This document shows, one piece after another, positions 1-9,400 of a DNA stretch of 64,000 nt; position 1 is the first letter of the stretch, and each line of letters starts with the position of its first letter. Location: NCBI RefSeq assembly GCF_009299835.1, contig NZ_VKCZ01000014.1, forward strand, positions 372,001 through 436,000. The letters are read 5' to 3'. The DNA is from Microlunatus speluncae. GTDB lineage: Bacteria > Actinomycetota > Actinomycetes > Propionibacteriales > Propionibacteriaceae. The notes under the pieces were generated by a model. That model had not been told where the DNA came from, made no database searches, and saw nothing but the letters and a program-made list of their open reading frames with translations. The translations under genes and the position numbers were made by a program.

Positions 1-895
1 CGGCCCCTACCAGGTGAGCCGGTTCCAGCCGGAGGAGCTGCAGCTGGCCAGGTTCGCCGACTACAAGGGCCGCACGCCCGGCCGGCTGGAGGGCCTGGTC
101 TACAAGACGGCGCCGGACTCGGGCACGATCGAGGAGGCGATCGCCGACGCCCAGGTCGACGTCGTGTGGCGCGGCCTCAACGCCGCGGCGGTGACCCGGC
201 TGCGGCAGCAGGCGACCGCCGCCCCCAACTCCGCCGACGGCTTCACCGGCCGCCCGTTGACCGGGGCCCGGGTGCATCAGTTGCTCTGGAATCCGGATTC
301 GCGGGCCGGGCAGAACACGGCGGTGCGGAAGGCGATCGCGCTGGCCCTGCAGTCGGACCGGACGCTCGACTCGATCGTGCCGCCGACGGTCAGCGGCTAC
401 GTGTCCAGCTTCCCGGTCGGTGGTGTCGCCAACCCGCAGGTCACCTGGCCGAAGCGGATCCAGCTGACCCTCTCCTACGACCCGACCAGCCCGGACGACC
501 GGGACCTGGCCAACCAGATCCGGAGCCGGCTGGAGGACACCGGCGGCCTGAGCGTACGGCTCCGCCCGCAGGACGCGGCCGCGGACCTCAATCTGGCCGA
601 CCGGAAGGCCTGGTCGGCGACGCCGGTCGCCTGGCTGCAGCCGTATCTGGCCTCGCCACCGGAGTCCAGCCGGGAAGCGGTGCAGACGCTGGAGGCCCAG
701 TTCCGGGCGGCCACCGAGGACGCCCAGGCGCAGGCCCTGGTCGCGCAGCTGCAGAATCGGGCCGCGTCCGACCTGACCGTGCTGCCGATCAGTCAGTCCG
801 ACGAATACCTGTTCATCCGGGTCGGGGTGGACGTCGATCCGCTGTCCTTCGGCCCCGGCTGGCAGCTCGGTTTCTGGGGGATGAGCGGTGGCTGA
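1..895 (+). CDS. ABC transporter family 5 solute-binding protein, C-terminal part
   Basis: The reading frame is open from the first bases of the window, so the true start lies upstream; the GTG at 14 is internal. About 297 residues remain. The text resembles the C-terminal lobe of peptide/nickel-type (family 5) extracellular solute-binding proteins: a segment listing loop residues that contact the ligand, a late stretch in which helices pair with repeated RDLANQIRSRLEDTG-like elements, and a W-G-rich end (GPGWQLGFWGMSGG). These lipoproteins deliver oligopeptides or similar ligands to an ABC permease. No permease is visible downstream; the gene overlaps trmI by 8 bases, a neighbourhood commonly seen upstream of actinobacterial proteasome loci. 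Substrate cannot be told. Confidence 0.75.
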   Translation, partial: GPYQVSRFQPEELQLARFADYKGRTPGRLEGLVYKTAPDSGTIEEAIADAQVDVVWRGLNAAAVTRLRQQATAAPNSADGFTGRPLTGARVHQLLWNPDSRAGQNTAVRKAIALALQSDRTLDSIVPPTVSGYVSSFPVGGVANPQVTWPKRIQLTLSYDPTSPDDRDLANQIRSRLEDTGGLSVRLRPQDAAADLNLADRKAWSATPVAWLQPYLASPPESSREAVQTLEAQFRAATEDAQAQALVAQLQNRAASDLTVLPISQSDEYLFIRVGVDVDPLSFGPGWQLGFWGMSGG

Positions 896-1799
896 CCAAC
901 CTGATCTGTCCGGCGTCCGGCGCGGCGACCTGTGCCCCGGCGAACGGGTGACGCTGTCCGACCCGAAGGGGCGCCGGCATTCGGTGGTGCTGGCCGAGGG
1001 CGGGAAGTTCCACACCGCCCGCGGCATCGTTGATCATGACGAGCTGCTGCACCGGCCGGAGGGCCGGGTGGTCCGCTCCACCGGCGGCACCGAGTTCCTG
1101 GTGCTCCGGCCGCTGCTCGGCGAGTTCACCACGAGCATGCCGCGCGGCGCGGCGGTCGTCTATCCCAAGGATGCCGCTCAGATCGTCGTCGACGCCGACA
1201 TCTTCCCTGGTGCCCGGGTGATCGAGGCCGGTGCCGGCTCCGGCGCGCTGACCCTCAGCCTGTTGCGGGCGATCGGCCCGACCGGCCGCCTGATCTCGTA
1301 CGAACGCCGGGAGGACTTCGCCCAGGTCGCGGCCAAGAACGTCCGCAACTTCCTCGGCTCCGAGCATCCGGCCTGGACCTTGATCACCGGTGATCTGGTG
1401 GAGCGGCTGGCCGCCGATCCGCCGGATCCGGTGGACCGGATGGTGCTGGACATGCTCGCTCCGTGGGACTGTGTCGACGCGGCCGGCGAGGTGTTGATCC
1501 CGGGCGGCGTCTTCTGTTGCTACGTGGCGACGGTGACCCAGCTCGGCCGGGTGATCGAGACGTTGCGGGTGCATGGCGGCTTCACCGAGCCCGAGGCGAC
1601 GGAGTCGATCATCAGAGGATGGCAGGCCGAGGGCCTGGCGATCCGGCCGAAGCACTCGATGATCGGTCATACTGGGTTCTTGATCACCAGCCGTCGTCTG
1701 GCTCCGGGACAGACCGCACCGGCACGTAAGCGGCGGCCCGCACCAGGTGCCTACGGCGCCGATTACGAAGGACCCCGCGGCAGTTCGGACGCCGGGTAG
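888..1799 (+). CDS. trmI: tRNA (adenine(58)-N1)-methyltransferase TrmI
   Basis: 303 residues, starting at GTG 888 inside the end of the preceding gene (8-base overlap, translational coupling). The N-terminal part (about 1-90) is the small beta domain of TrmI; the Rossmann methyltransferase core follows with the SAM-binding motif VIEAGAGSGALTLSLLRA near residues 110-127 and the acidic motif YERREDF after it; DMLAPWD is the catalytic-side motif IV. The family methylates N1 of A58 in the T-loop of tRNA using S-adenosylmethionine. In actinobacteria trmI very often lies directly upstream of the proteasomal ATPase gene, as here. The last 40 residues are basic and probably disordered. Confidence 0.93.
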   Translation: MADQPDLSGVRRGDLCPGERVTLSDPKGRRHSVVLAEGGKFHTARGIVDHDELLHRPEGRVVRSTGGTEFLVLRPLLGEFTTSMPRGAAVVYPKDAAQIVVDADIFPGARVIEAGAGSGALTLSLLRAIGPTGRLISYERREDFAQVAAKNVRNFLGSEHPAWTLITGDLVERLAADPPDPVDRMVLDMLAPWDCVDAAGEVLIPGGVFCCYVATVTQLGRVIETLRVHGGFTEPEATESIIRGWQAEGLAIRPKHSMIGHTGFLITSRRLAPGQTAPARKRRPAPGAYGADYEGPRGSSDAG

Positions 1800-1823
1800 G
1801 GTCTCTCAGGGAGGTGAGGGGAC

Positions 1824-3557
1824 GTGACCACACCGAGTGAAGGCCGCGATGTTCTGGTCGCCCAGATCGCATCGCTACGAGCAGAGCTTGATCGCCTCCG
1901 AGAGCGGGTGGCGGCGCATCCACACGACATCGCCGTGCTGGAACGGCGCCTGGCCGAAACCCGCCAGGACGCCCGGAGCACGGCCACCAACAATGATCGA
2001 CTGGCCTCGACGTTGCGCGAGGCCCGGGACCAGATCGTCGCCCTGAAGGCCGAGGTGGACCGGCTGGCGCAGCCCCCGGCCAGCTTCGGCGTCTTCCTGG
2101 GTGCGCCGGAGGACGGCAACGCCGACATCTTCACCGGTGGCCGCAAGATGCGGGTCAGCGTCAGCCCCGACGTGCCGCCCGACCAGCTCGAGCCCGGCCG
2201 CGAGGTGATGGTCAACGAGGCGCTCAACGTCGTCGGCGTCCTCGGCTACGACCGGGTCGGCGAGGTGGTGCTGCTCAAGGAGGTGCTGGACGACGGCCTC
2301 CGCGCGCTGGTGATCGGGCACGGCGACGAGGAGAGCATCGTCTGGCTCGGCCTGGCGCTGCGCGGCACCCAGTTGCGCTCCGGCGACTCGCTGCTGATCG
2401 ATCGTCGGGTGCACTTCGCGTACGAGCGGATCCCGAAGCTCGACGTCGAGGAGCTGGTGCTGGAAGACGTGCCGGACATCGACTACGAGGACCTCGGCGG
2501 GCTGGGGTCGCAGATCGAGTCGATCCGGGATGCCGTCGAGCTGCCGTACCTGCACAAGGAGCTGTTCGCCGAGCACCAGCTGAAGGCGCCGAAGGGCGTC
2601 CTGCTGTACGGCCCGCCCGGCTGTGGCAAGACCATGATCGCCAAGGCCGTGGCCAATTCGCTGGCCAAGAAGGTGACCGAGCGGACCGGCCAGGAGGGGC
2701 GCAGCTTCTTCCTCAACATCAAGGGCCCGGAGCTCTTGAACAAGTATGTCGGCGAGACCGAGCGGCACATCCGGCTGGTCTTCCAGCGGGCCCGCGACAA
2801 GGCGTCCGACGGCATGCCGGTGATCGTTTTCTTCGACGAGATGGACTCGCTCTTCCGGACCCGCGGCTCGGGCGTCTCCTCCGATGTGGAGAACACGATC
2901 GTGCCGCAGCTGCTGAGCGAGATCGACGGCGTCGAGGGCCTGGACAACGTGATCATCATCGGCGCCTCCAACCGGGAGGACATGATCGATCCGGCGATTC
3001 TGCGGCCGGGTCGGCTGGACGTCAAGATCAAGATCGAACGGCCGGACGCCGAATCGGCCCGGGAGATCTTCAGCAAATACCTGACGCCGACCCTGCCGTT
3101 GCACGCCGACGACCTGGCCGAGTGGGAGGGCGATCCGCAGGCCACCACCTCGGCCATGATCGACCGGGTGGTGACCCGGATGTATGCCGAGTCGGAGGAC
3201 AACCAGTTCCTCGAGGTGACGTACGCCGGCGGCGACAAGGAGGTCCTGTACTTCAAGGACTTCAACTCCGGCGCGATGATCCAGAACGTCGTCGATCGGG
3301 CCAAGAAGATGGCGATCAAGGACCTGCTCGACACCGGCGTCCGAGGCCTGCGGATCGAGCATCTGCTGCAGGCCTGCCGGGACGAGTTCGCCGAGAACGA
3401 GGACCTGCCGAACACCACCAACCCGGACGACTGGGCCAAGATCTCGGGCAAGAAGGGGGAGCGGATCGTCTTCATCCGCACCCTGATCAGCTCCTCGAAG
3501 GGCACCCAGCCGGGCCGCTCCATCGACACGGTCTCCAACACCGGCCAATACCTCTGA
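1824..3557 (+). CDS. arc: Proteasome-associated AAA ATPase (Mpa/ARC)
   Basis: 577 residues from GTG 1824, preceded by a GAGGTGAGGGG ribosome binding site. Domains in order: N-terminal coiled coil that captures Pup (about 5-85), two OB-fold segments (about 90-230), AAA ATPase module with Walker A GPPGCGKT at 263-270 and Walker B VIVFFDE at 333-339, then a C-terminal helical part. The C-terminus ends GQYL, the tail that docks into the 20S core alpha ring and opens its gate. It unfolds pupylated proteins and feeds them to PrcAB, encoded about 10 kb downstream. The length and all key motifs match functional Mpa/ARC. A strong hairpin follows the stop codon. Confidence 0.97.
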   Translation: MTTPSEGRDVLVAQIASLRAELDRLRERVAAHPHDIAVLERRLAETRQDARSTATNNDRLASTLREARDQIVALKAEVDRLAQPPASFGVFLGAPEDGNADIFTGGRKMRVSVSPDVPPDQLEPGREVMVNEALNVVGVLGYDRVGEVVLLKEVLDDGLRALVIGHGDEESIVWLGLALRGTQLRSGDSLLIDRRVHFAYERIPKLDVEELVLEDVPDIDYEDLGGLGSQIESIRDAVELPYLHKELFAEHQLKAPKGVLLYGPPGCGKTMIAKAVANSLAKKVTERTGQEGRSFFLNIKGPELLNKYVGETERHIRLVFQRARDKASDGMPVIVFFDEMDSLFRTRGSGVSSDVENTIVPQLLSEIDGVEGLDNVIIIGASNREDMIDPAILRPGRLDVKIKIERPDAESAREIFSKYLTPTLPLHADDLAEWEGDPQATTSAMIDRVVTRMYAESEDNQFLEVTYAGGDKEVLYFKDFNSGAMIQNVVDRAKKMAIKDLLDTGVRGLRIEHLLQACRDEFAENEDLPNTTNPDDWAKISGKKGERIVFIRTLISSSKGTQPGRSIDTVSNTGQYL

Positions 3558-3562
3558 CCAAA

Positions 3563-3621
3563 CCCCGAGTTGTCAGACTCTCACCATGCTCTGGCGTGGT
3601 GAGAGTCTGACAACTCTGGGG
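3563..3621. terminator. Long palindrome, probable bidirectional terminator
   Basis: Near-perfect inverted repeat: left arm 3563-3586, right arm 3597-3621, about 24 base pairs of stem with one interruption and a 10-base loop. It separates the ATPase gene from the convergent kinase gene at 3642, so it can end transcripts from both sides. Its arm core TTGTCAGA and loop text CTCTGGCG recur in the palindrome at 26328, so this is one copy of a repeat family as well as a terminator candidate. Confidence 0.75.
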
Positions 3622-3641
3622 GTGTTGTCGTCGGCCGCACT

Positions 3642-4199
3642 TTAGTTCCTGCGGTTTCGCAGCCGTTCGAACGCCGAAGGTCGCGGCGGATCCGCCAGCA
3701 CCGGCAGGATCCGTTCCGCGGCCTGGTCCGGCGTGATCGAAGTCGTGTCGACCGTCCCGTCATAGCAGCCGTGATCATGCAGCGTGTGCACCTCCGGCAG
3801 GTCGAGATCGATCGGGCCTCGCCGCCGGTCGCCGCGGACCGCCTCCCGCGCGACCATCACGTCGAAGTCGCAGGTGATCCCGACGAAGACCACCGGCAGG
3901 TCGGCGAACAGCTCCAGATAGCGCGCCTCGTTCGCGGGCGTCAGCATGGCCTCGGCGATCACGTCGTGGCCCGACCGGACCAGCACGGCCAGGGTCTGCA
4001 GATAGACGTCGACCATCCGCTGGAACAGGTTTCCGTGATCGGCCAGCCAGACCCGGTCGAGATAGCCGCACCGGAACTCGTCCAGCCCGATGTAGAAGTG
4101 CGGCTGCTCCAGCCGTTCATGCAGGGCCCGGGCCGTGCTCGATTTGCCGGCGCTGGGCGCACCGTTGAGGAAGATCACGTGCGCATCGGTCGCGGTCAT
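3642..4199 (-). CDS. Chloramphenicol phosphotransferase-like P-loop kinase
   Basis: 185 residues. The N-terminus holds a phosphate-binding loop (ILNGAPSAGKSSTARAL type, residues about 9-24), followed by GLDEF near 38-42 and DVIAEAML near 80-87, the pattern of the CPT family that includes Streptomyces chloramphenicol 3-O-phosphotransferase. The family transfers phosphate from ATP to a hydroxyl of a small molecule; most chromosomal members have unknown substrates, so antibiotic resistance is not implied. It lies on the reverse strand between arc and dop, together with the DUF3054 gene, and is therefore not part of the proteasome transcription unit. Confidence 0.8.
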   Translation of the reverse strand: MTATDAHVIFLNGAPSAGKSSTARALHERLEQPHFYIGLDEFRCGYLDRVWLADHGNLFQRMVDVYLQTLAVLVRSGHDVIAEAMLTPANEARYLELFADLPVVFVGITCDFDVMVAREAVRGDRRRGPIDLDLPEVHTLHDHGCYDGTVDTTSITPDQAAERILPVLADPPRPSAFERLRNRRN

Positions 4200-4277
4200 G
4201 GCAGGACGATCCCGGTCGAGCGGTCCGGCCGCAACCGGTTATGCACGAGACCGGTCGATCTCGGGCGAGTTGAGCGC

Positions 4278-4670
4278 TCAGCCGGCGGTGGCGTGCCGGG
4301 CCCGGCAGATCAGCTTGTAACCGGCCCGCCAACCGAGCAGCAGCACGCCGAGGCTGATCGTCGCGACGATGACGAACGGCGTCTCGGCCGTGTCGCCGCT
4401 GGCCAGCCGGAGAGCGATGCCGCCGATCACGGTGCAGAGCCAGACCACGACGCCGGCCGCGAGGGCGGCGGGCGCGGCCGCCTGATTGTCCGGGCGGAGG
4501 CGATGCCACAGCAGCGCGACCAGGGTGCCGACGGCGGCGCCGACCAGGAACGGCCAGGCGGTGAGCCCGACTCCGACCACCTCGATCGACTCGGCGTGAC
4601 TGCTGCGGCCGACGATGGCGAAGACGAGCACGATGATCAGATCGATGGCGAAGGCTAGCGGGAGCTTCAC
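4278..4670 (-). CDS. DUF3054 family integral membrane protein
   Basis: 130 residues with four hydrophobic segments (about 3-19, 36-55, 68-92 and 97-115). The start motif with FAIDLIIVLVFAIVGRSSH and the central LTAWPFLVGAAVG block are typical of DUF3054, a small four-helix membrane family found across actinobacteria. No activity is known for the family. It ends just before the dop promoter region and is transcribed away from it. Confidence 0.85.
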   Translation of the reverse strand: MKLPLAFAIDLIIVLVFAIVGRSSHAESIEVVGVGLTAWPFLVGAAVGTLVALLWHRLRPDNQAAAPAALAAGVVVWLCTVIGGIALRLASGDTAETPFVIVATISLGVLLLGWRAGYKLICRARHATAG

Positions 4671-4774
4671 GTCAGCACTGTAGCCCCATCTCGGGCGCGC
4701 CGGACCCGGCGGATTTCGATCACGGACAGCCGCGCCACCGGGCCATTCTCGGCAGGTCGGGCTCCGCCGGAACG

Positions 4775-4780
4775 TAGGCT
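4775..4780 (+). promoter_or_regulatory. Putative -10 box of a leaderless dop transcript
   Basis: TAGGCT matches the common actinobacterial -10 hexamer TAnnnT. Only six bases separate it from the GTG at 4787 and there is no recognisable Shine-Dalgarno sequence before that codon, so transcription would begin at or next to the start codon. No clear -35 element is seen. Confidence 0.5.
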
Positions 4781-4786
4781 GAGCCC

Positions 4787-6301
4787 GTGGATGGTGTGAT
4801 GGGAATCGAGACCGAGTACGGGATCAGTGCGATCGGGGCGCCGGCCGACGAGGAACTCCACCCGATGCAGTTGTCCAACCACGTCGTGAAGGCGTACGGC
4901 TGGACCACGGCCGGCGGGGCGGCCGGCTGGGACTACGAGACCGAGACGCCGCTGCGTGATCTCCGTGGTTACGAGCTGACCCGGGGCCAGGCCCATCCGG
5001 ACCAGCTGACCGACACCGACCTCGGCATGGCCAACCTGATCTTGACCAACGGCGCCCGGCTGTACGTCGACCATGCCCACCCCGAGTTCTCCGGGCCGGA
5101 GGTCACCTCGGCCCTGGACGCGGTCCGCTACGACAAGGCGGGCGACGCCGTGATGGCGATCGCCGCCCGGCAGGCGAGCGAGTCGATCGGCCGGCAGATC
5201 CGGCTGTACAAGAACAACACCGACGGCAAGGGCGCCTCATACGGCACCCACGAGAACTACCTGCTGTCCCGCTCGACCCCGTTCGACCGGATCGTCACCC
5301 AGTTCACCGGTCACCTGGTGTCGCGGCAGGTGATCACCGGCGCCGGCCGGGTCGGGATCGGCCAGTCGAGCGAACAGTCGGGTTTCCAGATCAGCCAGCG
5401 GGCGGACTTCTTCGAGGCCGAGGTCGGGCTGGAGACGACGCTGAACCGGCCGATCATCAACACCCGGGACGAACCGCACGCCGACGCCACCAAACACCGT
5501 CGGTTGCACGTGATCACCGGCGACGCCTCGATGTCGGAGATCTCCACCTATCTGAAACTCGGTTGTGCCGCCTGGGTGCTGCGGGCGATCGAGCTCGGCA
5601 CGGTCGGGCCGCAGGTGCGGCTGGCCGCGCCGGTGACGGCGATGCGGGCGATCAGCCACGATCCGGCCTGCGCGACGACGATCGGCCTGGTCGACGGCCG
5701 GACGATCACCGCGGTCGGCCTGCAGGAGATCTATCTGGACGCCTGCCGGGCCACCTACGACGAGGTGGCCGGCGACCTGACCGAGGCGTCCCGGATCGAG
5801 GCCAAGGACCTGTTCGCCCGCTGGCAGGGTTGCCTGGATGCGCTCCGCCGGGACCCGTACGAGCTCGCCGACCAGCTCGACTGGGTGGCCAAGCTGAAGC
5901 TGATGAACTCCTACCGGGAGCGGGACCGGCTCGGCTGGGACGCGGCCAAGATGGCCCTGATCGACCTGCAGTACTGCGATGTCGACCCGCGCCGCAGCCT
6001 CTACCAGAAGCTCGTCGCCAAGGGCCGGATGCAGCGGTTGATCAGCGACGCCGAGATCGAGCAGGCGAGGATCGAGCCGCCGGCCGACACCCGGGCCTAC
6101 TTCCGGGGCAAGGTGATGGCCAAGTTCAGCGACGCCGTGGTTGCCGCGTCCTGGGATTCGGTGATCTTCGACGTCCCGGGCCGGGCCGCGCTGCAGCGGA
6201 TCCCGCTGCTCGACCCGCTCCGCGGCACCCGCGCCCAGGTGGGCCAGCTGATCGAGGACAGCGCGACCGTGGCCGACCTGGTGACCGCGCTCGGCCGCTG
6301 A
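4787..6301 (+). CDS. dop: Depupylase/Pup deamidase Dop
   Basis: 504 residues of the carboxylate-amine ligase-like Dop/PafA fold. The N-terminal VMGIETEYGIS motif carries the ATP/metal-binding glutamates; the early ETPLRDLRGYELTRGQ stretch contributes the Dop loop region, and RADFFEAEVGLETT plus NTRDEPHAD are further conserved blocks. Dop deamidates the C-terminal Gln of Pup to Glu and later removes Pup from substrates; the Pup gene here does end in GGQ, so Dop is required. Start GTG 4787 is favoured because a -10 box lies six bases before it. In most actinobacteria pup follows immediately, but here 7 kb of toxin genes intervene. Confidence 0.95.
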   Translation: MDGVMGIETEYGISAIGAPADEELHPMQLSNHVVKAYGWTTAGGAAGWDYETETPLRDLRGYELTRGQAHPDQLTDTDLGMANLILTNGARLYVDHAHPEFSGPEVTSALDAVRYDKAGDAVMAIAARQASESIGRQIRLYKNNTDGKGASYGTHENYLLSRSTPFDRIVTQFTGHLVSRQVITGAGRVGIGQSSEQSGFQISQRADFFEAEVGLETTLNRPIINTRDEPHADATKHRRLHVITGDASMSEISTYLKLGCAAWVLRAIELGTVGPQVRLAAPVTAMRAISHDPACATTIGLVDGRTITAVGLQEIYLDACRATYDEVAGDLTEASRIEAKDLFARWQGCLDALRRDPYELADQLDWVAKLKLMNSYRERDRLGWDAAKMALIDLQYCDVDPRRSLYQKLVAKGRMQRLISDAEIEQARIEPPADTRAYFRGKVMAKFSDAVVAASWDSVIFDVPGRAALQRIPLLDPLRGTRAQVGQLIEDSATVADLVTALGR

Positions 6302-6411
6302 TCGGTCGTCCCACCCGTCGTCGGGGTTCAGGTCGGCGCGGTGACTCCATCAAGGCGTAAGTTATGGGGTCGCGTCAGGCGTGCGGGAAACGAATAGCCG
6401 GAAGGTGAACT

Positions 6412-9400
6412 GTGGCGAGTAGTGATCCGAGTAGCTGGGGTGGGCTTCCCGATGTCAAGATCGACGAGGGGGCCGCGGATTCGCTGATCTCCTGGTGCAC
6501 CGACACGGCGAAGAAGCTCCGCAGCCAGTGCTCCACCCGCCGGGGCGGCACCAGCACCGCGCTGCAGGACTTCAAGGGACGCTTCTCGGAGATCTTCGAG
6601 ACCAATCAGGGCATCGCCGACGAGGACGGCGACAACATCGCCACCGCGCTGGACGACGTTGCACGCCAGGTGGAGTACGTCAAGGGTCTGGTGCCCGACG
6701 AGAACCGGCGCCGCCGGGAAGCCCGGGAGTGGAAGAAGCGGCACGACGAGGACAAGGCGCACCTCACGTTCTCCGACCTCGGTGGTGACGAGGATCCGCC
6801 GGAGGGACCCAAGCCGCCGCCAGAACCGAAGCAGTTTTCGGCCAACGCCAAGGATCGGGAGAATCCGACGCCCGGTGCCGGTGGCGACGGCGGCGGCGGT
6901 ACGTCGTCGGCGCGGCCGTCGGCCTTGCGCACGTTCGCGAGCGGCCTGACCGAATCGCTCCAGGCCCTGCAGGAGAAGCCCGCCAAGCTGCGGGGCTTCG
7001 AGACCGACTTCAACGACGGATTCGACTGGGGAGTCGACGGAGCGACGGGGATCGACGGCTCCGCGGTCTACACCGCGCTGGGGCTGTACAACCAGCTCAA
7101 CGACCAGGACAAGACCTGGGTGGATGCGGTCGCGTCGGCCTTCGAACAGGCCGGTGGATCCGGTGCCATGGTGACGGTCTCCAACAGCGCCTTGGAGGCC
7201 AGCATCCAGGCCGCCGGCGTGCCGGTGAATCGCTACGACATCCCACCCACCTCGCCCGCGCGGCTCGGGGTGGCGCCGACGACCGGATACTCCGACGATC
7301 CGGTGAACGCCTCCACCGGCAACTTCGTCGAGCCGGAGACGGACCTGTCGTTCGCCGGCGGCTGTGCGTCGCTGGTGCTGAGCCGGATGTACAACTCATT
7401 CAACCGGGCACGTGGTGGCTTCGGGCCGGGTTGGTCGAGCTGGACCGAGGTCCGGCTCACCATCACCGACGAGGCCGCGCAGCTGACGCAGCCCGACGGC
7501 CGGGTGATCGAGTTTCCGCGGCTGGGCACCGGCTGGGACCGCGGCCGTGGAGTGCCGCTGTGGCTCGACCGCGACGACGCGGCGGACGAGCTGCGGGTGA
7601 GCGACAACGACGGCGGGACCTGGCGCTTCAGCACGGCCGGCCTGCCGCTCTCGTACGACCGCGGGGTCGGCACCATGATCAGCTTCGGCCACGTCGAGGG
7701 GCGGCTGATCGGCCTGGAGCACGAACGCGGCCGCCGGCTGAGCCTGGAATGGAGTGGCGACTCCGTCACCGCGGTGGTGGCCTCCGACGGTCGCCGGATC
7801 GACTACGGCTACGACGCCGCCGGACAGTTGATCTCGGTGGTGGGCGTTGGAGTGACGCGCAGCTACCGCTGGAACGACGCCGGGCTGATCGAGGAGGTCG
7901 TCGACGCCGACGGCGTGGTCGAGGTGCACAACACCTATGACGACCAGAGCCGGGTGACCAGCCAGCGATCCCCGCACGGACGGGTCAGCCGCTACAGCTA
8001 TCTGCCGGGCAACGTCACCGAGGTCGCCGACCTCGACGGGAGCCGGGCGAACACCTGGATCCACGACGGCCGCGGTCGGCTGATCGGCATCATCGACAGC
8101 TTCGACCGGCGCCAGTCCACCAGCTACGACGCCCAGGGCAATCCGGTCCTGGTGCGGGGCCGCGACGGCGGGGCCACGGTCCGCCAGTACGACGACCGCG
8201 GCCATGTGGTGCGCGAGGTCAGCCCGTCCGGCGCCGAGACCCAGTGCGCCTACGACGACCACGACCGGATCGTCACCGTGATCACCGGCGAGGGCGCGGT
8301 GACGACGTACGCCTATGACGGCACCGGCCGCAACCCGGCGACGATGACCGACCCGGAGGGCGGGGTCACTCACTTCGAGTGGCGCGACGGACTGCTGACC
8401 CGGCTGGTCGACCCGGTCGGGGTGCCGTTGCGGTTCGACTACGACGAGCACGGCGATCTCACAGCCACCACCAACGCGGCCGGTGATTGCGCGCGGCTGG
8501 AATACGACGCGTCCGGTCGGGTGATCGCGGCGATCACGCCGAGTGGTCTGCGGACCGTCTTCGTCCACGGGCCGCACGGGGTCGCCGAGCGGCACGACCC
8601 CGACGGCGCGATCTGGGCCTTCGAATACACCGCCGGCGGACGGCTGGCGGCCACGCTCGATCCGACCGGGGCGCGGACCGAGCTCGAATACGGCACCGAC
8701 GGCGAGGAGTCGCGGACCATCGATCCGCTCGGCCGGGCGGTCGAGCGCCGCTTGGACGATCTCGGCAACCTCGCCGCGGTCGAGCTGCCGGACGGCAGCA
8801 CCTGGCGGTTCGAGCACGATTCGCTGTCCCGGCTGAGCCGGACCACGACGCCGGACGGCCATTCCTGGAGCTGGCGCTACGGCGACGGCGGCGCGCCCGA
8901 CACCGTGATCGACCCGCTCGGCCACGAACTCTCGGTCGCCGCGGACCCCACCGGGGGCGTCGTGTCGCGGGACGCGACGGGGGCGCTGACCCACCGGTTC
9001 GACGAGCTCGGCCGGCCGGTCGCCGTCGGGCAGGTCGACGGGTCGGCGGCGCTCAGCACCTACGACCGGTGCGGTCGACCGGTGGAGCTGCTCGACCCCG
9101 AGGGCTCGCTGACCCGGATCGAGCGGGATGCCGCCGGCCGGGTGGTCGCGGTCACCTCGCCGGTCGGTGACGTGACCCGATTCGAGTACGACGCCTGCGG
9201 CCGGCGGAGCGCGACCATCGATGCGCTCGGCCACCGCACCACGATCAGCTACGACGAGGACAGCCGTCCGGTGCAGCTGCGCCTGCCGTCGGGCGAGCTC
9301 GGCTGGCAGCGGTACGACCGTGGCGGACGGCTGGCCGCCAGCTTCGTCCCCGGGGTCGGCAGCACCCGTTACGAGTACGACCTCGCTGGCCGGGTGGTCG

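Noticed and set aside
1875..3548. 557-codon open frame antisense to the proteasomal ATPase
   Set aside because: Shadow of a strongly conserved gene; no motifs.
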